Shown one piece after another: positions 1 through 7,635 of a DNA stretch of 9,520 nucleotides. The position numbers and the translations under genes are program-made. Below the pieces are notes generated by a model, which ran no database searches, was not told the DNA's origin, and saw nothing but the letters and a program-made list of their open reading frames with translations. Numbering within the stretch: the first letter of the stretch is position 1; each line of letters starts with the position of its first letter. Source of the stretch: a bacterium HR12 (GTDB lineage: Bacteria > Actinomycetota > UBA4738 > HRBIN12); NCBI GenBank assembly GCA_002898915.1, contig BEHO01000023.1, forward strand, positions 1 to 9,520, written 5' to 3'.

Positions 1-83
1 TGCCGCGGGAGGGAGGCGACGGCCTCGAGCATCCCCCCGGGATCGCCCGCGCGGAGCTCGCGTTCGTCGTCGAGCTCGATCAC
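1..83 (-). CDS. SIS-domain sugar-phosphate isomerase, N-terminal fragment (bifunctional phosphoglucose/phosphomannose isomerase type)
   Basis: Only the first 27 codons are in the window; the rest lies beyond base 1. Reading leftwards from a GTG at 83-81 gives a peptide beginning VIELDDERELRAGDPGGMLE and continuing with AVASLPR. The D-P-G-G-M-L-x-A-V-A stretch is what I recall from the N-terminus of actinobacterial SIS-domain phosphoglucose/phosphomannose isomerases, which follow manB and a Trm112-like gene. The GTG overlaps the TGA of the preceding gene in a 4-bp GTGA, so translation is probably coupled. Expected role (from family and context): interconversion of fructose-6-phosphate with glucose-6- or mannose-6-phosphate, feeding ManB. 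No SIS motif is visible in this short piece, so the call rests on the N-terminal pattern, gene order and overlap. Confidence 0.6.
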   Translation of the reverse strand, partial: MIELDDERELRAGDPGGMLEAVASLPR

Positions 84-265
84 CGCTTCCTCCGGCCCGT
101 CGGCTTCTCCGCCTCGTCGATCAGCATGACGGGGATCCCGTCCCGCACCGGGTAGCGGTAGCCGCAGCTCTGGCAGACGATCACCTGCTCCTCCTCCCGG
201 TACTCGACCTCGCCCCGGTCGTTGGGGCAGACCAGGATCTCCAGCAGCTCGGGATCGAGACTCAC
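80..265 (-). CDS. Trm112-family small zinc-binding protein
   Basis: This is a 61-residue protein. The first half, LLEILVCPND, and the second half, CQSCGYRYPVRDGIPVMLID, are the two signature segments of the Trm112/YcaR family (DUF343), small zinc-finger proteins that in eukaryotes and archaea activate methyltransferases; the bacterial role is poorly defined. Cysteines are at 13, 31 and 34, but the position that would complete a CPxC pair is Asp16, so only three Cys ligands are present. The start is GTG at 265, with a strong Shine-Dalgarno (AGGAGGGAGG, 271-280) five bases upstream. The GTG overlaps the manB stop (GTGA), and the TGA of this gene overlaps the next GTG in the same way. A longer open frame upstream has no family similarity and is a shadow of manB. 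The tail is basic (GRRKR). Confidence 0.85.
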   Translation of the reverse strand: MSLDPELLEILVCPNDRGEVEYREEEQVIVCQSCGYRYPVRDGIPVMLIDEAEKPTGRRKR

Positions 266-1626
266 GACGTCCTCCCTCCTCGGATCACGGCGAGCACCGC
301 AGCCGTCTTCTCCTCCAGCAGCTCCCGCGTGCGCGCCTCGACGTTGAGCCGGAGGAGCGGCTCGGTGTTGGAGGGGCGCACGTTGAACCACCAGTCGTCG
401 AACTCGACGGTGAGGCCGTCCAACCGGTCCTGCCGCCCGTCCGCGAACGCCGCCGCGACGGCCTCGATCGTGGCCGCCTGGTCCGTGACCTCGGTGTTGA
501 TCTCGCCGGACGCGTGGTACCGGCGGAGGGGCGCGAGCACCTCCGAGAGCGGCCGCCCGGCCTTCGAGAGCACCTCGAGGACGACGACGGCCGCGATGAG
601 GCCGGAGTCCGCCCGGTAGTTGTCGCGGAAGTAGTAGTGGCCGGAGTGCTCGCCGCCGAAGACGGCGTCGGTCTCCGCCATCACCTGCTTGATGAACGAG
701 TGGCCGACCCGCGTGCGCACGGGGATCCCGCCGTGCTCCCTGATCACCTCCGGCATCGCCCACGAGCTGATGAGGTTGTGGACGATCTTCGCCCCCGGGT
801 GGCGCTCGAGCATGGCGATGGCCACCAGCGCCGTGACCTCCGAGCCGCTCACGCCCTGGGCGCGCTCGTCGACCACGAAGACCCGATCGGCGTCCCCGTC
901 GAACGCGAAGCCGACGTCCGCCCTCCGCGCGAGCACCTCGCGCTTCAGGTCCTCCTGGTTCCGCGGGTCGATGGGGTCGGCGGGGTGGTTCGGGAAGGTG
1001 CCGTCCAGCTCCGGGTACAGGTGCACGAGCTCCACGGGGAGCCGCTCGAACACCCGCGGCACCACGAGCCCGCCCATGCCGTTGGCGGTGTCGACGACGA
1101 CGGTGAGCGGGCGGAAGGCGGCGAGGTCCACGAACGAGAGCACGTGGTCGACGTACGCATCGAGGAGGTCGCGGGGGCGGACCTCGCCCACCCGCTCGGC
1201 CGGCGGGTACGCGTCGGCCTCCGCGAGCGCGCGGATGTCCGCGAGCCCGGTGTCCTGCCCCACCGGCCGCGCCCCGGCGAGGCAGAACTTCAGGCCGTTG
1301 TAGTGGGGCGGGTTGTGGCTCGCGGTGATCATCACACCGGGGACGTCGAGCGAGCCCGAGGCGAAGTAGAGCAGATCGGTGGCGGCCAGGCCGAGGTCGA
1401 CGACGTCGACGCCGCGGGAGGTGATGCCCTCGGCGAGGGCGGACGCCAGCCCCGGCGACGAGAGCCGGCAGTCGCGTCCGACGACCACCTCGCGGGCCCC
1501 GGCGAAGTGCGCGAAGGCCGCGCCGATCCGCCGGGCCACGTCCTCGTTCAGCTCGTCGGGGACGGTGCCGCGGACGTCGTACGCCTTGAAGATGCGTCCG
1601 AGGTCGGGATGCGGTGACACGGCCAC
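262..1626 (-). CDS. manB: phosphomannomutase / phosphoglucomutase (ManB/PmmA type)
   Basis: A 454-residue alpha-D-phosphohexomutase, full length for the family. All four signature loops are present in order: the phosphoserine loop TASHNP (101-106, Ser103), the Mg-binding loop DGDADR (243-248), the sugar-binding loop GGEHSGH (324-330) and the phosphate-binding loop RPSNTEP (417-423). The enzyme should convert mannose-6-phosphate to mannose-1-phosphate, and possibly the glucose equivalents, in the cytoplasm. In mycobacteria this feeds GDP-mannose for mannosylated envelope glycolipids. The N-terminal IFKAYDVRG matches the usual start region. GTG at 1626 is chosen because AGGA lies just upstream; a second in-frame GTG at 1620 is equally possible. 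It follows the zinc-ribbon gene by 22 bp and overlaps the Trm112-like gene by 4 bp. Choosing mannose over glucose rests on similarity to mycobacterial ManB and the neighbouring isomerase. Confidence 0.93.
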   Translation of the reverse strand: MAVSPHPDLGRIFKAYDVRGTVPDELNEDVARRIGAAFAHFAGAREVVVGRDCRLSSPGLASALAEGITSRGVDVVDLGLAATDLLYFASGSLDVPGVMITASHNPPHYNGLKFCLAGARPVGQDTGLADIRALAEADAYPPAERVGEVRPRDLLDAYVDHVLSFVDLAAFRPLTVVVDTANGMGGLVVPRVFERLPVELVHLYPELDGTFPNHPADPIDPRNQEDLKREVLARRADVGFAFDGDADRVFVVDERAQGVSGSEVTALVAIAMLERHPGAKIVHNLISSWAMPEVIREHGGIPVRTRVGHSFIKQVMAETDAVFGGEHSGHYYFRDNYRADSGLIAAVVVLEVLSKAGRPLSEVLAPLRRYHASGEINTEVTDQAATIEAVAAAFADGRQDRLDGLTVEFDDWWFNVRPSNTEPLLRLNVEARTRELLEEKTAAVLAVIRGGRTS

Positions 1627-1648
1627 CGCATCCTACCCGACGCCGCGA

Positions 1649-1840
1649 TCACCCCTTCCGCGAGAGGACGGACCCGATGACGCTCTGGAGCGGCACGGGC
1701 TCCCCGTCCCGGTACCACCACTTGGCCTCGCAGAGGTGGCACGTGGTGAAGGTCAGCTCGCTGCCGCTCACGCTCATCGAGATGCTGATGAGGTCCCCCT
1801 GCTGACAGACGGGGCAGGTGCCGGCGAGCTTCTCGTTCAT
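1649..1840 (-). CDS. small zinc-ribbon protein of unknown function
   Basis: A 63-residue protein with two metal-binding knuckles: CPVC at 9-12 and CHLC at 34-37, a CxxC-x21-CxxC zinc ribbon. Between them lies a short polar segment (ISISMSVSGSELTFTT) that should form the ribbon's strands. After the second knuckle comes AKWWYRDGEPVPL and a basic tail. ATG at 1840 is preceded by GAGG with an 8-base spacing. A much longer upstream extension of the frame is rejected because it is Arg/Gly-rich and antisense-like. It lies 22 bp upstream of manB and is probably co-transcribed. In many actinobacteria a different small Cys-rich gene (DUF3499) sits here; I see no clear sequence resemblance, so this may be an unrelated occupant of that slot. 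The real function is unknown. Confidence 0.8.
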   Translation of the reverse strand: MNEKLAGTCPVCQQGDLISISMSVSGSELTFTTCHLCEAKWWYRDGEPVPLQSVIGSVLSRKG

Positions 1841-2031
1841 GCCCGTATCCTCGACCGGGAACCGGCTCGGGGCCCATAGCACGCCGACCTCATTTCCCGA
1901 GGTCCCGCAGGGTGGTCCCGGCCTCGGCCCTCGTCCCCCGCGCGCATCCCCCGCCTCCTCGCGACCCGGTCGGATGGGGAGGACGGAAGCCCGGGTCGGT
2001 CTCCCCCATCGTGGGGACGTGGGCCCGCCCC

Positions 2032-3093
2032 TCAGGGCTTGATGATGACCCGGGTGCCGATCGGGACGAGCGGGTACAGCTCCTCCGAGTCCGAGATGTA
2101 CATGCGGATGCAGCCGTGCGAGGCGTACGTGCCGATCGAGGCCGCGTCCGCGGTCCCGTGGATCCGGATCCCGGGGGCGTTCAGGTAGAGCGCCCTCGTG
2201 CCGAGCGGGTTGTTCGGTCCCGGCGCGATGACGGGCGGGAGATCGGCCCCCCACGAGTCCAGGGCCGGGTTGTACCAGGTCGGGTTCTCCTTCTTGTCGA
2301 TGACGCGCCAGGTCCCGACCGGGGTGACGTAGCCCGGCGCCGCGGTGGCCACCGGGTACTCCTTCACGATCTTCAGCCCGTCGTAGAGCCAGAGCACGTT
2401 CTCCGACAGGTCCACCACGATGGTCTTGCCGAGGTCGGCCGCCGTCACCTCCGGCTCCACGGTCCGCAGCGGGATGGACACCGCCGAGGACCGCTCCTCG
2501 AGGGCCCGCCGGATCCGCTCGACGGCGGCGCGCACGCCGAGCGTGATCCCGGGTCGGGCTCGCCGCGTGACGAGCTCCCCCTCCACGAGGGCGATACGAG
2601 CGTTCACCGCGGGGACGGCGACCTCGTCCCGGGCCCGCTCGACGAACCTCCGGATCGCCCCCTCGTCGATACGGAAGGGGAGCTCGAGCGTGGCCTCGAC
2701 GGGCCGGTCCGCCAGCCGGTGGTACACGCGCGAGACGAACGACATGCCATCGGCCAGCGCGAAGGCTTCGTCCACGGCGCCCTCGACGTCCGCGGTCATG
2801 CCGAGCGCGGCGCGGGTGACCGTCCACGTGCGATCCCCCGCCCGCACCGAGAGCGGGGCGTCGAGGGTGCGGCTCGCGAGCGCCGCGACCTCCCGGAGCG
2901 CCTCCGCCCGGGTCATGCCGGAGACGTCGAGGCCGGCGATGCGGATCCCCGGGAGGATCCTCACCGACGCGGCGGTGTCGTAGCGGTAGGCGGCGTAGGC
3001 GCTGCCCCCGCCCAGGAGGGCGAGGGCGGCGAGGACGATCGCGGCGCCCTTCAGCCCGCGGTGCGAGCGCCTGCCGTGCTTGCCGGTCGCCAT
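2032..3093 (-). CDS. L,D-transpeptidase (YkuD domain) with PG-binding_4-like region
   Basis: A 353-residue protein with a basic N-terminus and one membrane anchor (about 15-37, AAIVLAALALLGGGSAYAAY). The anchor is followed by a region resembling the VanW-associated PG-binding_4 domain (about 47-115, GIRIAGLDVSGMTRAEAL) and probably a second related segment (about 140-210). The C-terminal catalytic YkuD domain spans about 222-353. Its active site is clear: HGT at 312-314 and SHGCIRM at 325-331, with Cys328 as nucleophile. Members of the family form 3-3 cross-links in peptidoglycan or attach proteins to it, outside the membrane. The start is ATG at 3093, behind GGAAGG and directly before the basic leader; a 59-residue upstream extension of the frame is Arg/Ser-rich and overlaps the preceding gene, so I reject it. 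It lies 37 bp after the DUF5719-like gene, consistent with one transcript. Confidence 0.93.
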   Translation of the reverse strand: MATGKHGRRSHRGLKGAAIVLAALALLGGGSAYAAYRYDTAASVRILPGIRIAGLDVSGMTRAEALREVAALASRTLDAPLSVRAGDRTWTVTRAALGMTADVEGAVDEAFALADGMSFVSRVYHRLADRPVEATLELPFRIDEGAIRRFVERARDEVAVPAVNARIALVEGELVTRRARPGITLGVRAAVERIRRALEERSSAVSIPLRTVEPEVTAADLGKTIVVDLSENVLWLYDGLKIVKEYPVATAAPGYVTPVGTWRVIDKKENPTWYNPALDSWGADLPPVIAPGPNNPLGTRALYLNAPGIRIHGTADAASIGTYASHGCIRMYISDSEELYPLVPIGTRVIIKP

Positions 3094-3130
3094 CCCGATC
3101 GTCCCTTCCCCACCGTTGCTCGACGTGGCA

Positions 3131-4519
3131 TCATAGCCCGTCCGGGATCCACCGCTCCGGAACCGGGACGCCGACGGCGACCGCGTAGGTCGCCCAGCCC
3201 TCGCGTCCCAGAGCGTACGACGCGGAGACCGGCACGAAGGTTCCCCCCTCGGACACGGCGAGCACCCCACCGTCGGCGGCCTGCGCCACGAACCCCCTCG
3301 GCGCCAGCACGGTGGCGCCGGCCGGCACCCGCACGGTCGCGCGCGAGAGCGCCGCCCCCTCCTCGGCGGGCAGGGTGCGCAGCGTGACGGAGATGGGGCT
3401 GGGTCCGGGGTTCGTCAGCGCGATCTGCGGGTGGGCGGGCTCCCCGATCACGGAGGGCAGCAGGATCCAGGCCCGCGCCGGCTCCGTGGCACCGGTGGTC
3501 GATCCTTGGTCCGCCACGACCCCGAAGGTCCGGCGCGCGAAGGCCACGCCGGGGCCGTCGGCGTGCGCGACGATCCCGGCGGGGCCCGTGGTCGTGAGCG
3601 TCACGGTCGTGGCCGACGCCGGGCGCGGCGACGCGTCGGCGACGGCGGGCAGCGCCTGGCGGCCGGTCGGCTCGAGCAGCTCCCCCGAGAGCCCCACCCG
3701 GTCCTCGGTCGTCGCCACGACGGCGAGGTCGGTCCGGCCCGCGTCCTCCCCACCGGGGAGGATCTGGGTCTCGACGCCGCCCGGAACCCCCACCGCAGCG
3801 CGGACCCCGCCCGCCGTCGAGACGCCGAGGGTGGCGGCCGCCACCCGACCGATCTCCGCCTCGACCAGGGTCGCCGCCGTCGCCTCGCCGAGGGCCACCT
3901 GATCGAGCCGGAAGGCCCGGGCGTGGTTCGGTCGGATCGTCACGTTCGTCCACGCCTCCGTCCGCACCGGGTCCCGCCCTTCCGAGAAGACCGTGAGCGT
4001 CACCACGGCCGGCGCCGGCAACGGGTTCATGACCACCACGACGTCGTCGAACCCACGCTCACCCGAGCCGTCGGGGAGGAGCCACCGCGTGCCCGCCTCC
4101 GGGAGGCAGGGCTCGGCGGCCGTCCCGTTCGCGTCCTCACCGGCGAGCTCGAGGAAGCCGGCGGCCACGAACCCGCCGAAGTACTCGACGACCGTGGAGG
4201 CCTCCCGCCCGTCGCCGGGGACCGTCACCTGCGTCGTGGAACCGGGTGGGACGACGCGCTCCTCCGGAGCGCCCGGTCGGCCCGCGCCGATCGACCGGAT
4301 CCGCGCCAGGACCGGGTCGGGTCCGGGGTTCGCGAGGGAGACCCGCACGTCCCAGCCCTCGCCGCCCCCGTGGGGGCACAGCCACGCCCCCGAGGGGACG
4401 TCCGGCGGGGTGGCCGCCCCGAGCGGCCGCACCCCGACCCCGCGCTCCACCCGCGACGCGGCGGCGAGGACCGCCGCCAGGACGAGGAACGCCGCGAGGA
4501 GCTGGCCGCGGTCCCTCAT
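3131..4519 (-). CDS. DUF5719-like secreted or membrane-anchored beta-sandwich protein
   Basis: A 462-residue protein that starts with a signal peptide or single anchor (about 6-22, QLLAAFLVLAAVLAA), so most of it should lie outside the membrane. The rest is rich in Val, Thr, Gly and Pro, typical of beta-sandwich domains. Three related segments are visible: W46-LCP with NPGPDP at 64-69, W146-LLP with NPLPAP at 165-170, and W351-ILLP with NPGPSP at 370-375. Each is followed by an alternating hydrophobic strand, suggesting internally duplicated immunoglobulin-like modules. The ATG at 4519 overlaps the glycosyltransferase stop in a 4-bp ATGA, a tight coupling that supports a joint role. DUF5719 proteins occupy this position beside the glycosyltransferase in many actinobacteria, as I recall; their function is unknown. 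The open frame continues far upstream, but only as a shadow of the glycosyltransferase gene. Confidence 0.75.
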   Translation of the reverse strand: MRDRGQLLAAFLVLAAVLAAASRVERGVGVRPLGAATPPDVPSGAWLCPHGGGEGWDVRVSLANPGPDPVLARIRSIGAGRPGAPEERVVPPGSTTQVTVPGDGREASTVVEYFGGFVAAGFLELAGEDANGTAAEPCLPEAGTRWLLPDGSGERGFDDVVVVMNPLPAPAVVTLTVFSEGRDPVRTEAWTNVTIRPNHARAFRLDQVALGEATAATLVEAEIGRVAAATLGVSTAGGVRAAVGVPGGVETQILPGGEDAGRTDLAVVATTEDRVGLSGELLEPTGRQALPAVADASPRPASATTVTLTTTGPAGIVAHADGPGVAFARRTFGVVADQGSTTGATEPARAWILLPSVIGEPAHPQIALTNPGPSPISVTLRTLPAEEGAALSRATVRVPAGATVLAPRGFVAQAADGGVLAVSEGGTFVPVSASYALGREGWATYAVAVGVPVPERWIPDGL

Positions 4520-6066
4520 CGCTCCGCCGGCCTCCGCGTGACCCAGAGCGCCAGCAGCCACAGGCCGCCGACGAGGCCGAGCTCGACGGCTCGGCGCGGC
4601 GAGGGACGGTGGTCGACCTCGACCGGCCCCGCCTCGACCGGCGCGCGGATCGCCCACCCGAACGCCGCCGCACCGGATCGGACCGCATCCACGGCCCGGA
4701 TCCGCCAACCCGGGTCGAACTGCCAGGCCAGGTAGAGCGTGCCCCCCTCGGTCTCGGCCCGGAAGCCGCCCTCGACGGGACGGAGCGGCGCCACCGCCGC
4801 CCTCGGGAGCGCGGCGAGGGGCGCGAGGTCGGACCCGGCGGATGCTCGCGCGAACGCCTCGCCCGAGACGACGGAGGCCACCGGAAGGGCCCGCGGGTTG
4901 CGGTAGATGACGAGCCCGCCGGCGGGGATCCGCACCAGGTCGAGCTGCTCCTCCAGCCGTGCCCGGACCGCCGGCGGCAGGTCGCCCTCGGCGGCGACGA
5001 CGAACCGCACGCCGAGGGGCGCGAGCAGCGTCCCGGCGTGCCGGGTGGAGCCCGCCACCACCTCCTCGAGCACCTCCTCCAGGAACCGGTAACCGGGGCC
5101 GGTCGCGGCCCGTCCGAGATCCAGCGCGCTCACGCCGTCCCGATCCGTGAGCCCGTATCGGACCGAGGCGGGGCCCGCCTCGACCACCCCGATCGGATCG
5201 CCTCCAGGGGCGGGGAACCCACCCGGCCCCGGCCCGCCGATCCAGAGGATCCGGAAGCCGCCGGAGGCCCCCTCGATCAGCGGCCAGGCCGGGGGCAACC
5301 CGTTGCGGTCCACCGCCCACCCCCCGAGGACCACGCCGAGGAACTGGCCGGCGAGGCCGAGACCGAGCACCGCCCCGAGGGCGAACGCCGAGACCTGGCG
5401 GATCCCGAACGCCTCGCGTCCGAGGCGCGCCCCGAGCGCGGCGAGCCCGTACCCGAGGAGCGCCGCCTCGGCCACCGCGGCGAGGCTGAGGTACGCGGGC
5501 TGGTTCGTCAGGGCCGGCGGCAGCCACCGGGCCGCCGAGGCCCACCCCAGCCCGACCGCGGCCAGCGCGAGCAGCATGGCCCGCCACGCGGAGCCGCGGT
5601 GCTCCGGCCCGACGACCGCGAAGCACACGAGGGCCGAGACCGGCAGGAAGGCGCCGACGACCCACGACCCCGGTCCCCCGCCCGGCGCCAGGCGGAGGAC
5701 GCGCCAGGGGTCGACCGTGCCGACGTACGAGGCGAGCGAGGCTGCGGGGTCGCGCGCGACCTCCAGCGCGAGCGGCCACGAGAGCGCCGCGGCCGCCGCC
5801 AGGCCGAGGAGGGACAGGACGAGCCCCCGGATCCGCCGCCAGCCCGCGAGCAGGCCCGCGGCGACGATGGGACCCACGGCGAGGAGGGCGCCGGGGTGGA
5901 CGAGCGTGGGCAGGGCGACGGCGACGCCGAGGCCCACCACCGTGCGACTCGGCCGCTCCAGATCCCGCGCCGAGAAGAGCACCTCCACGCGCTCCAGCAC
6001 GGCGGGAAGGGCTGCGAGCAGGACGAGCGTGGCGACCCTCCCCTCCGAGAACGCCCACAGCAGCAC
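4516..6066 (-). CDS. membrane glycosyltransferase, C-terminal part (separated from its N-terminal part by an in-frame TGA)
   Basis: A 516-residue open frame beginning at a GTG (6066). It lies in exactly the same frame as the upstream glycosyltransferase fragment, separated only by a TGA and three sense codons (Leu-Ser-Ser). About six hydrophobic segments occupy roughly residues 45-255. A soluble, probably extracellular region follows (about 255-485), then a final membrane helix (about 488-506, LGLVGGLWLLALWV) and a short basic tail. No Shine-Dalgarno precedes the GTG, so independent translation looks weak. Actinobacterial relatives are, as I recall, single proteins of about 1000-1200 residues with an N-terminal GT2 domain and a polytopic C-terminus; the two pieces plus the gap would total 1022. 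I therefore read this as the second half of one interrupted gene. Its stop overlaps the next gene's ATG. Confidence 0.75.
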   Translation of the reverse strand: MLLWAFSEGRVATLVLLAALPAVLERVEVLFSARDLERPSRTVVGLGVAVALPTLVHPGALLAVGPIVAAGLLAGWRRIRGLVLSLLGLAAAAALSWPLALEVARDPAASLASYVGTVDPWRVLRLAPGGGPGSWVVGAFLPVSALVCFAVVGPEHRGSAWRAMLLALAAVGLGWASAARWLPPALTNQPAYLSLAAVAEAALLGYGLAALGARLGREAFGIRQVSAFALGAVLGLGLAGQFLGVVLGGWAVDRNGLPPAWPLIEGASGGFRILWIGGPGPGGFPAPGGDPIGVVEAGPASVRYGLTDRDGVSALDLGRAATGPGYRFLEEVLEEVVAGSTRHAGTLLAPLGVRFVVAAEGDLPPAVRARLEEQLDLVRIPAGGLVIYRNPRALPVASVVSGEAFARASAGSDLAPLAALPRAAVAPLRPVEGGFRAETEGGTLYLAWQFDPGWRIRAVDAVRSGAAAFGWAIRAPVEAGPVEVDHRPSPRRAVELGLVGGLWLLALWVTRRPAER

Positions 6067-6075
6067 CGAGGAGAG

Positions 6076-6078
6076 TCA
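6076..6078 (-). other. in-frame TGA interrupting the glycosyltransferase
   Basis: Read on the minus strand, the codons around this position are GCG ACG AGC TAC TGA CTC TCC TCG GTG CTG CTG TGG. No base is gained or lost: the frame before and after is identical, so one substitution (for example TGG, CGA or GGA to TGA) is enough to explain it. The next base is C, a context known in E. coli to make UGA comparatively leaky. Genome-wide UGA reassignment is excluded: neighbouring genes stop at UGA inside 4-bp overlaps. A true nonsense mutation or a sequence error is the simplest reading. Confidence 0.85.
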
Positions 6079-7584
6079 GTAGCTCGTCGCGGCGATCGCG
6101 GCGGGTCCCGGCCTCCCGACCCGACGGGCGACCGTCCGGTACATGGCGACGGCGGCGATCGGGGGCAGCGCGGCGAGCAGCGCCTTCTGAGCCAGCGCGC
6201 CCTCGCCGAAGAGCGCCCACGAGAGCCCGGCGAGCGGTGCCAGGATCGGGCTCGCGGGTTGGGGACCACCGAGCACCGTCGTCCGCGTCGGCGAGAGGAG
6301 CTCCCGCCAGAACGCGCCGGGGTCCTCCGGGAAGGCCGCGAGGGCGCCCCCCTGCAGGGGCTCCGGACCGAGGAGGTGACGAACGGCGAAGGCTCCGACG
6401 GCCAGCCCGAAGGCCGCGGCCACGAGGACGGGGTGGGCCGAGGCGAACGACGCGGCGCGCCGCCGCAGCCGGGGCGCCTCCTCCCCCTCGGCCACCTCCA
6501 GCTGCTCCTCCAGGATCTCCTCGGCGCGCTCGAACCATCGGGGGGCGTGGATCCAGGAGGCCATGAACCGCCGGACCTGGCGGTCGCGCACGCGGCGGGC
6601 GGCCTGCACCCGCACCCGACGTCGGAGGGTGCCGGGCAGGTGCGCCAGGTTCCACCCCCAGGCCGCGAGCAGGTCGAGCGCGTCCTCGAACCGTCGGCCG
6701 AGCGCGAGGAGCGCGAGACGCGCCAGCCCCACCGCCGCGTACAGGGGCAGGACCCAGGCCAACGTGACGAGTCGGTAGGCCTTCAGGGCCGAGGCGAGGC
6801 CGGCGCGCTCGGCCAGGTACCTCCCGCTCCGCGCCCGATGCGTCGAACCACGCTCCCCGCGACGCGTCGCACCGGCGTGGCGGGCGACGGCGACCGGTGT
6901 CATGACGACGCGGAACCCCGCGACCCGGGCCCGCCAGCAGAAGTCGAGGTCGTCGTGGTGCCCCCCGTAGCGCTCGTCGAAGGGGCCCACCTGGCGCCAG
7001 GCCTCCGCCGAGACGAGCATCGCGCAGGACGAGACGGAGAGCACCTCGAGGACCCGGTCGTACTGGCCCTGATCCCGCTCCCCCTCCTGCAGGGGGTCGT
7101 AGGGGTGGCCGAAGAGGTCCGCCGACCGCCCCACCTCTCGCAGGACCCGGGGGTCGTCCCAGTCCACCACCTTGGGACCGACCACGCCGACCCGCTCCAG
7201 CCCTCCGATCCCCTCCGCCGCTTCGACGAGCCGGCGCACGGCCTCCGGTCCGAGCGCGGTGTCGTCGTGGACGATGAGCAGGTAGTCCGCGGCCCTCACC
7301 GCGGGCAGGTCCGCCACGGCTCGGAGGGCGCCCGCGACGCCGAGATCCTCCTCCAGACGCAGGACGCGCCGCTCGCCGAGGGCCTGGATGAGCAGCTCGG
7401 TCGAGCCGTCGGTGGAGGCACCGTCCACCGCCACGACGCCGAGGCGCGGGTAGCGTTGGCTCGCCAGCGACCGGAGGCACTCGCGGAGCCATCGCGCCCC
7501 GTTCCGCACCACGAGCACGGCCAGCACCGCCGGCGTGCGGAGGGCGTCGTCGGTTGCGGGGCGATCCGTCGTCGTGGTGACCAT
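6076..7584 (-). CDS. family 2 glycosyltransferase, N-terminal part (truncated by an in-frame TGA)
   Basis: A 502-residue open frame. Residues about 19-245 form a GT-A fold GT2 domain: [18 protein letters not shown] opens it, VDGASTDGS (53-61) binds the nucleotide, HDD (106-108) is the DxD-like metal site, and [18 protein letters not shown] (201-218) carries the acidic catalytic-base region. A membrane-associated segment (about 270-295), a basic stretch (321-340) and further hydrophobic helices (about 383-402 and 456-481) follow. The frame ends in ...AIAATSY at a TGA (6076-6078), in the middle of what should be a transmembrane region, and the same frame resumes with LSSVLLWAFSEGR. Expected role: transfer of a sugar to a lipid-linked or envelope acceptor at the cytoplasmic face. 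ATG at 7584 has no clear Shine-Dalgarno. Family assignment is firm; donor and acceptor are unknown. Confidence 0.88.
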   Translation of the reverse strand: MVTTTTDRPATDDALRTPAVLAVLVVRNGARWLRECLRSLASQRYPRLGVVAVDGASTDGSTELLIQALGERRVLRLEEDLGVAGALRAVADLPAVRAADYLLIVHDDTALGPEAVRRLVEAAEGIGGLERVGVVGPKVVDWDDPRVLREVGRSADLFGHPYDPLQEGERDQGQYDRVLEVLSVSSCAMLVSAEAWRQVGPFDERYGGHHDDLDFCWRARVAGFRVVMTPVAVARHAGATRRGERGSTHRARSGRYLAERAGLASALKAYRLVTLAWVLPLYAAVGLARLALLALGRRFEDALDLLAAWGWNLAHLPGTLRRRVRVQAARRVRDRQVRRFMASWIHAPRWFERAEEILEEQLEVAEGEEAPRLRRRAASFASAHPVLVAAAFGLAVGAFAVRHLLGPEPLQGGALAAFPEDPGAFWRELLSPTRTTVLGGPQPASPILAPLAGLSWALFGEGALAQKALLAALPPIAAVAMYRTVARRVGRPGPAAIAATSY

Positions 7585-7593
7585 GGGCTGCGC

Positions 7594-7610
7594 CTGCGCG
7601 CGGCGCGCAG
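7594..7610. repeat. 17-bp palindrome in the glycosyltransferase leader
   Basis: CTGCGCGC-G-GCGCGCAG is a perfect 8-bp inverted repeat around a single central base, ending 9 bp before the glycosyltransferase ATG, where a Shine-Dalgarno would normally lie. It could be an operator or an RNA hairpin that limits translation. The sequence is simple GC alternation, so chance is a real possibility. Confidence 0.5.
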
Positions 7611-7614
7611 CCTA
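7609..7614 (-). promoter_or_regulatory. possible -10 element for the glycosyltransferase transcript
   Basis: TAGGCT on the minus strand fits the actinobacterial TANNNT -10 pattern, 24 bp upstream of the ATG. No convincing -35 is seen at the right distance: the hexamer 17 bp upstream is GTTCCT. A new transcript here would make sense because a terminator-like hairpin lies immediately upstream, but the site itself is weak. Confidence 0.25.
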
Positions 7615-7635
7615 GCACGCGACCCGGACCGAGGA

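Noticed and set aside
1841..2031. The 191-bp gap between the transpeptidase and zinc-ribbon genes, with a possible terminator at 2002-2017 and a 6-bp dyad at 1886-1904
   Set aside because: The stem at 2002-2017 is only about five pairs with no U tract, the dyad GACCTC-N7-GAGGTC is short, and I see no -10/-35 pair or small gene. It is recorded as empty of supported features.
1841..2827. Upstream extension of the zinc-ribbon frame
   Set aside because: It overlaps the L,D-transpeptidase in another frame and is low-complexity Arg/Gly/Pro sequence. ATG at 1840 has a Shine-Dalgarno and begins the conserved part.
6076..6078. Alternative genetic code with UGA as a sense codon
   Set aside because: All the other complete genes except the histone-like one end in TGA, and the 4-bp GTGA/ATGA overlaps depend on UGA ending translation.
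4520..7618. Upstream extension of the DUF5719-like frame through the whole glycosyltransferase
   Set aside because: The extension is Arg/Gly/Pro-rich shadow sequence. The ATG at 4519 with its ATGA overlap and the signal peptide directly behind it mark the true start.
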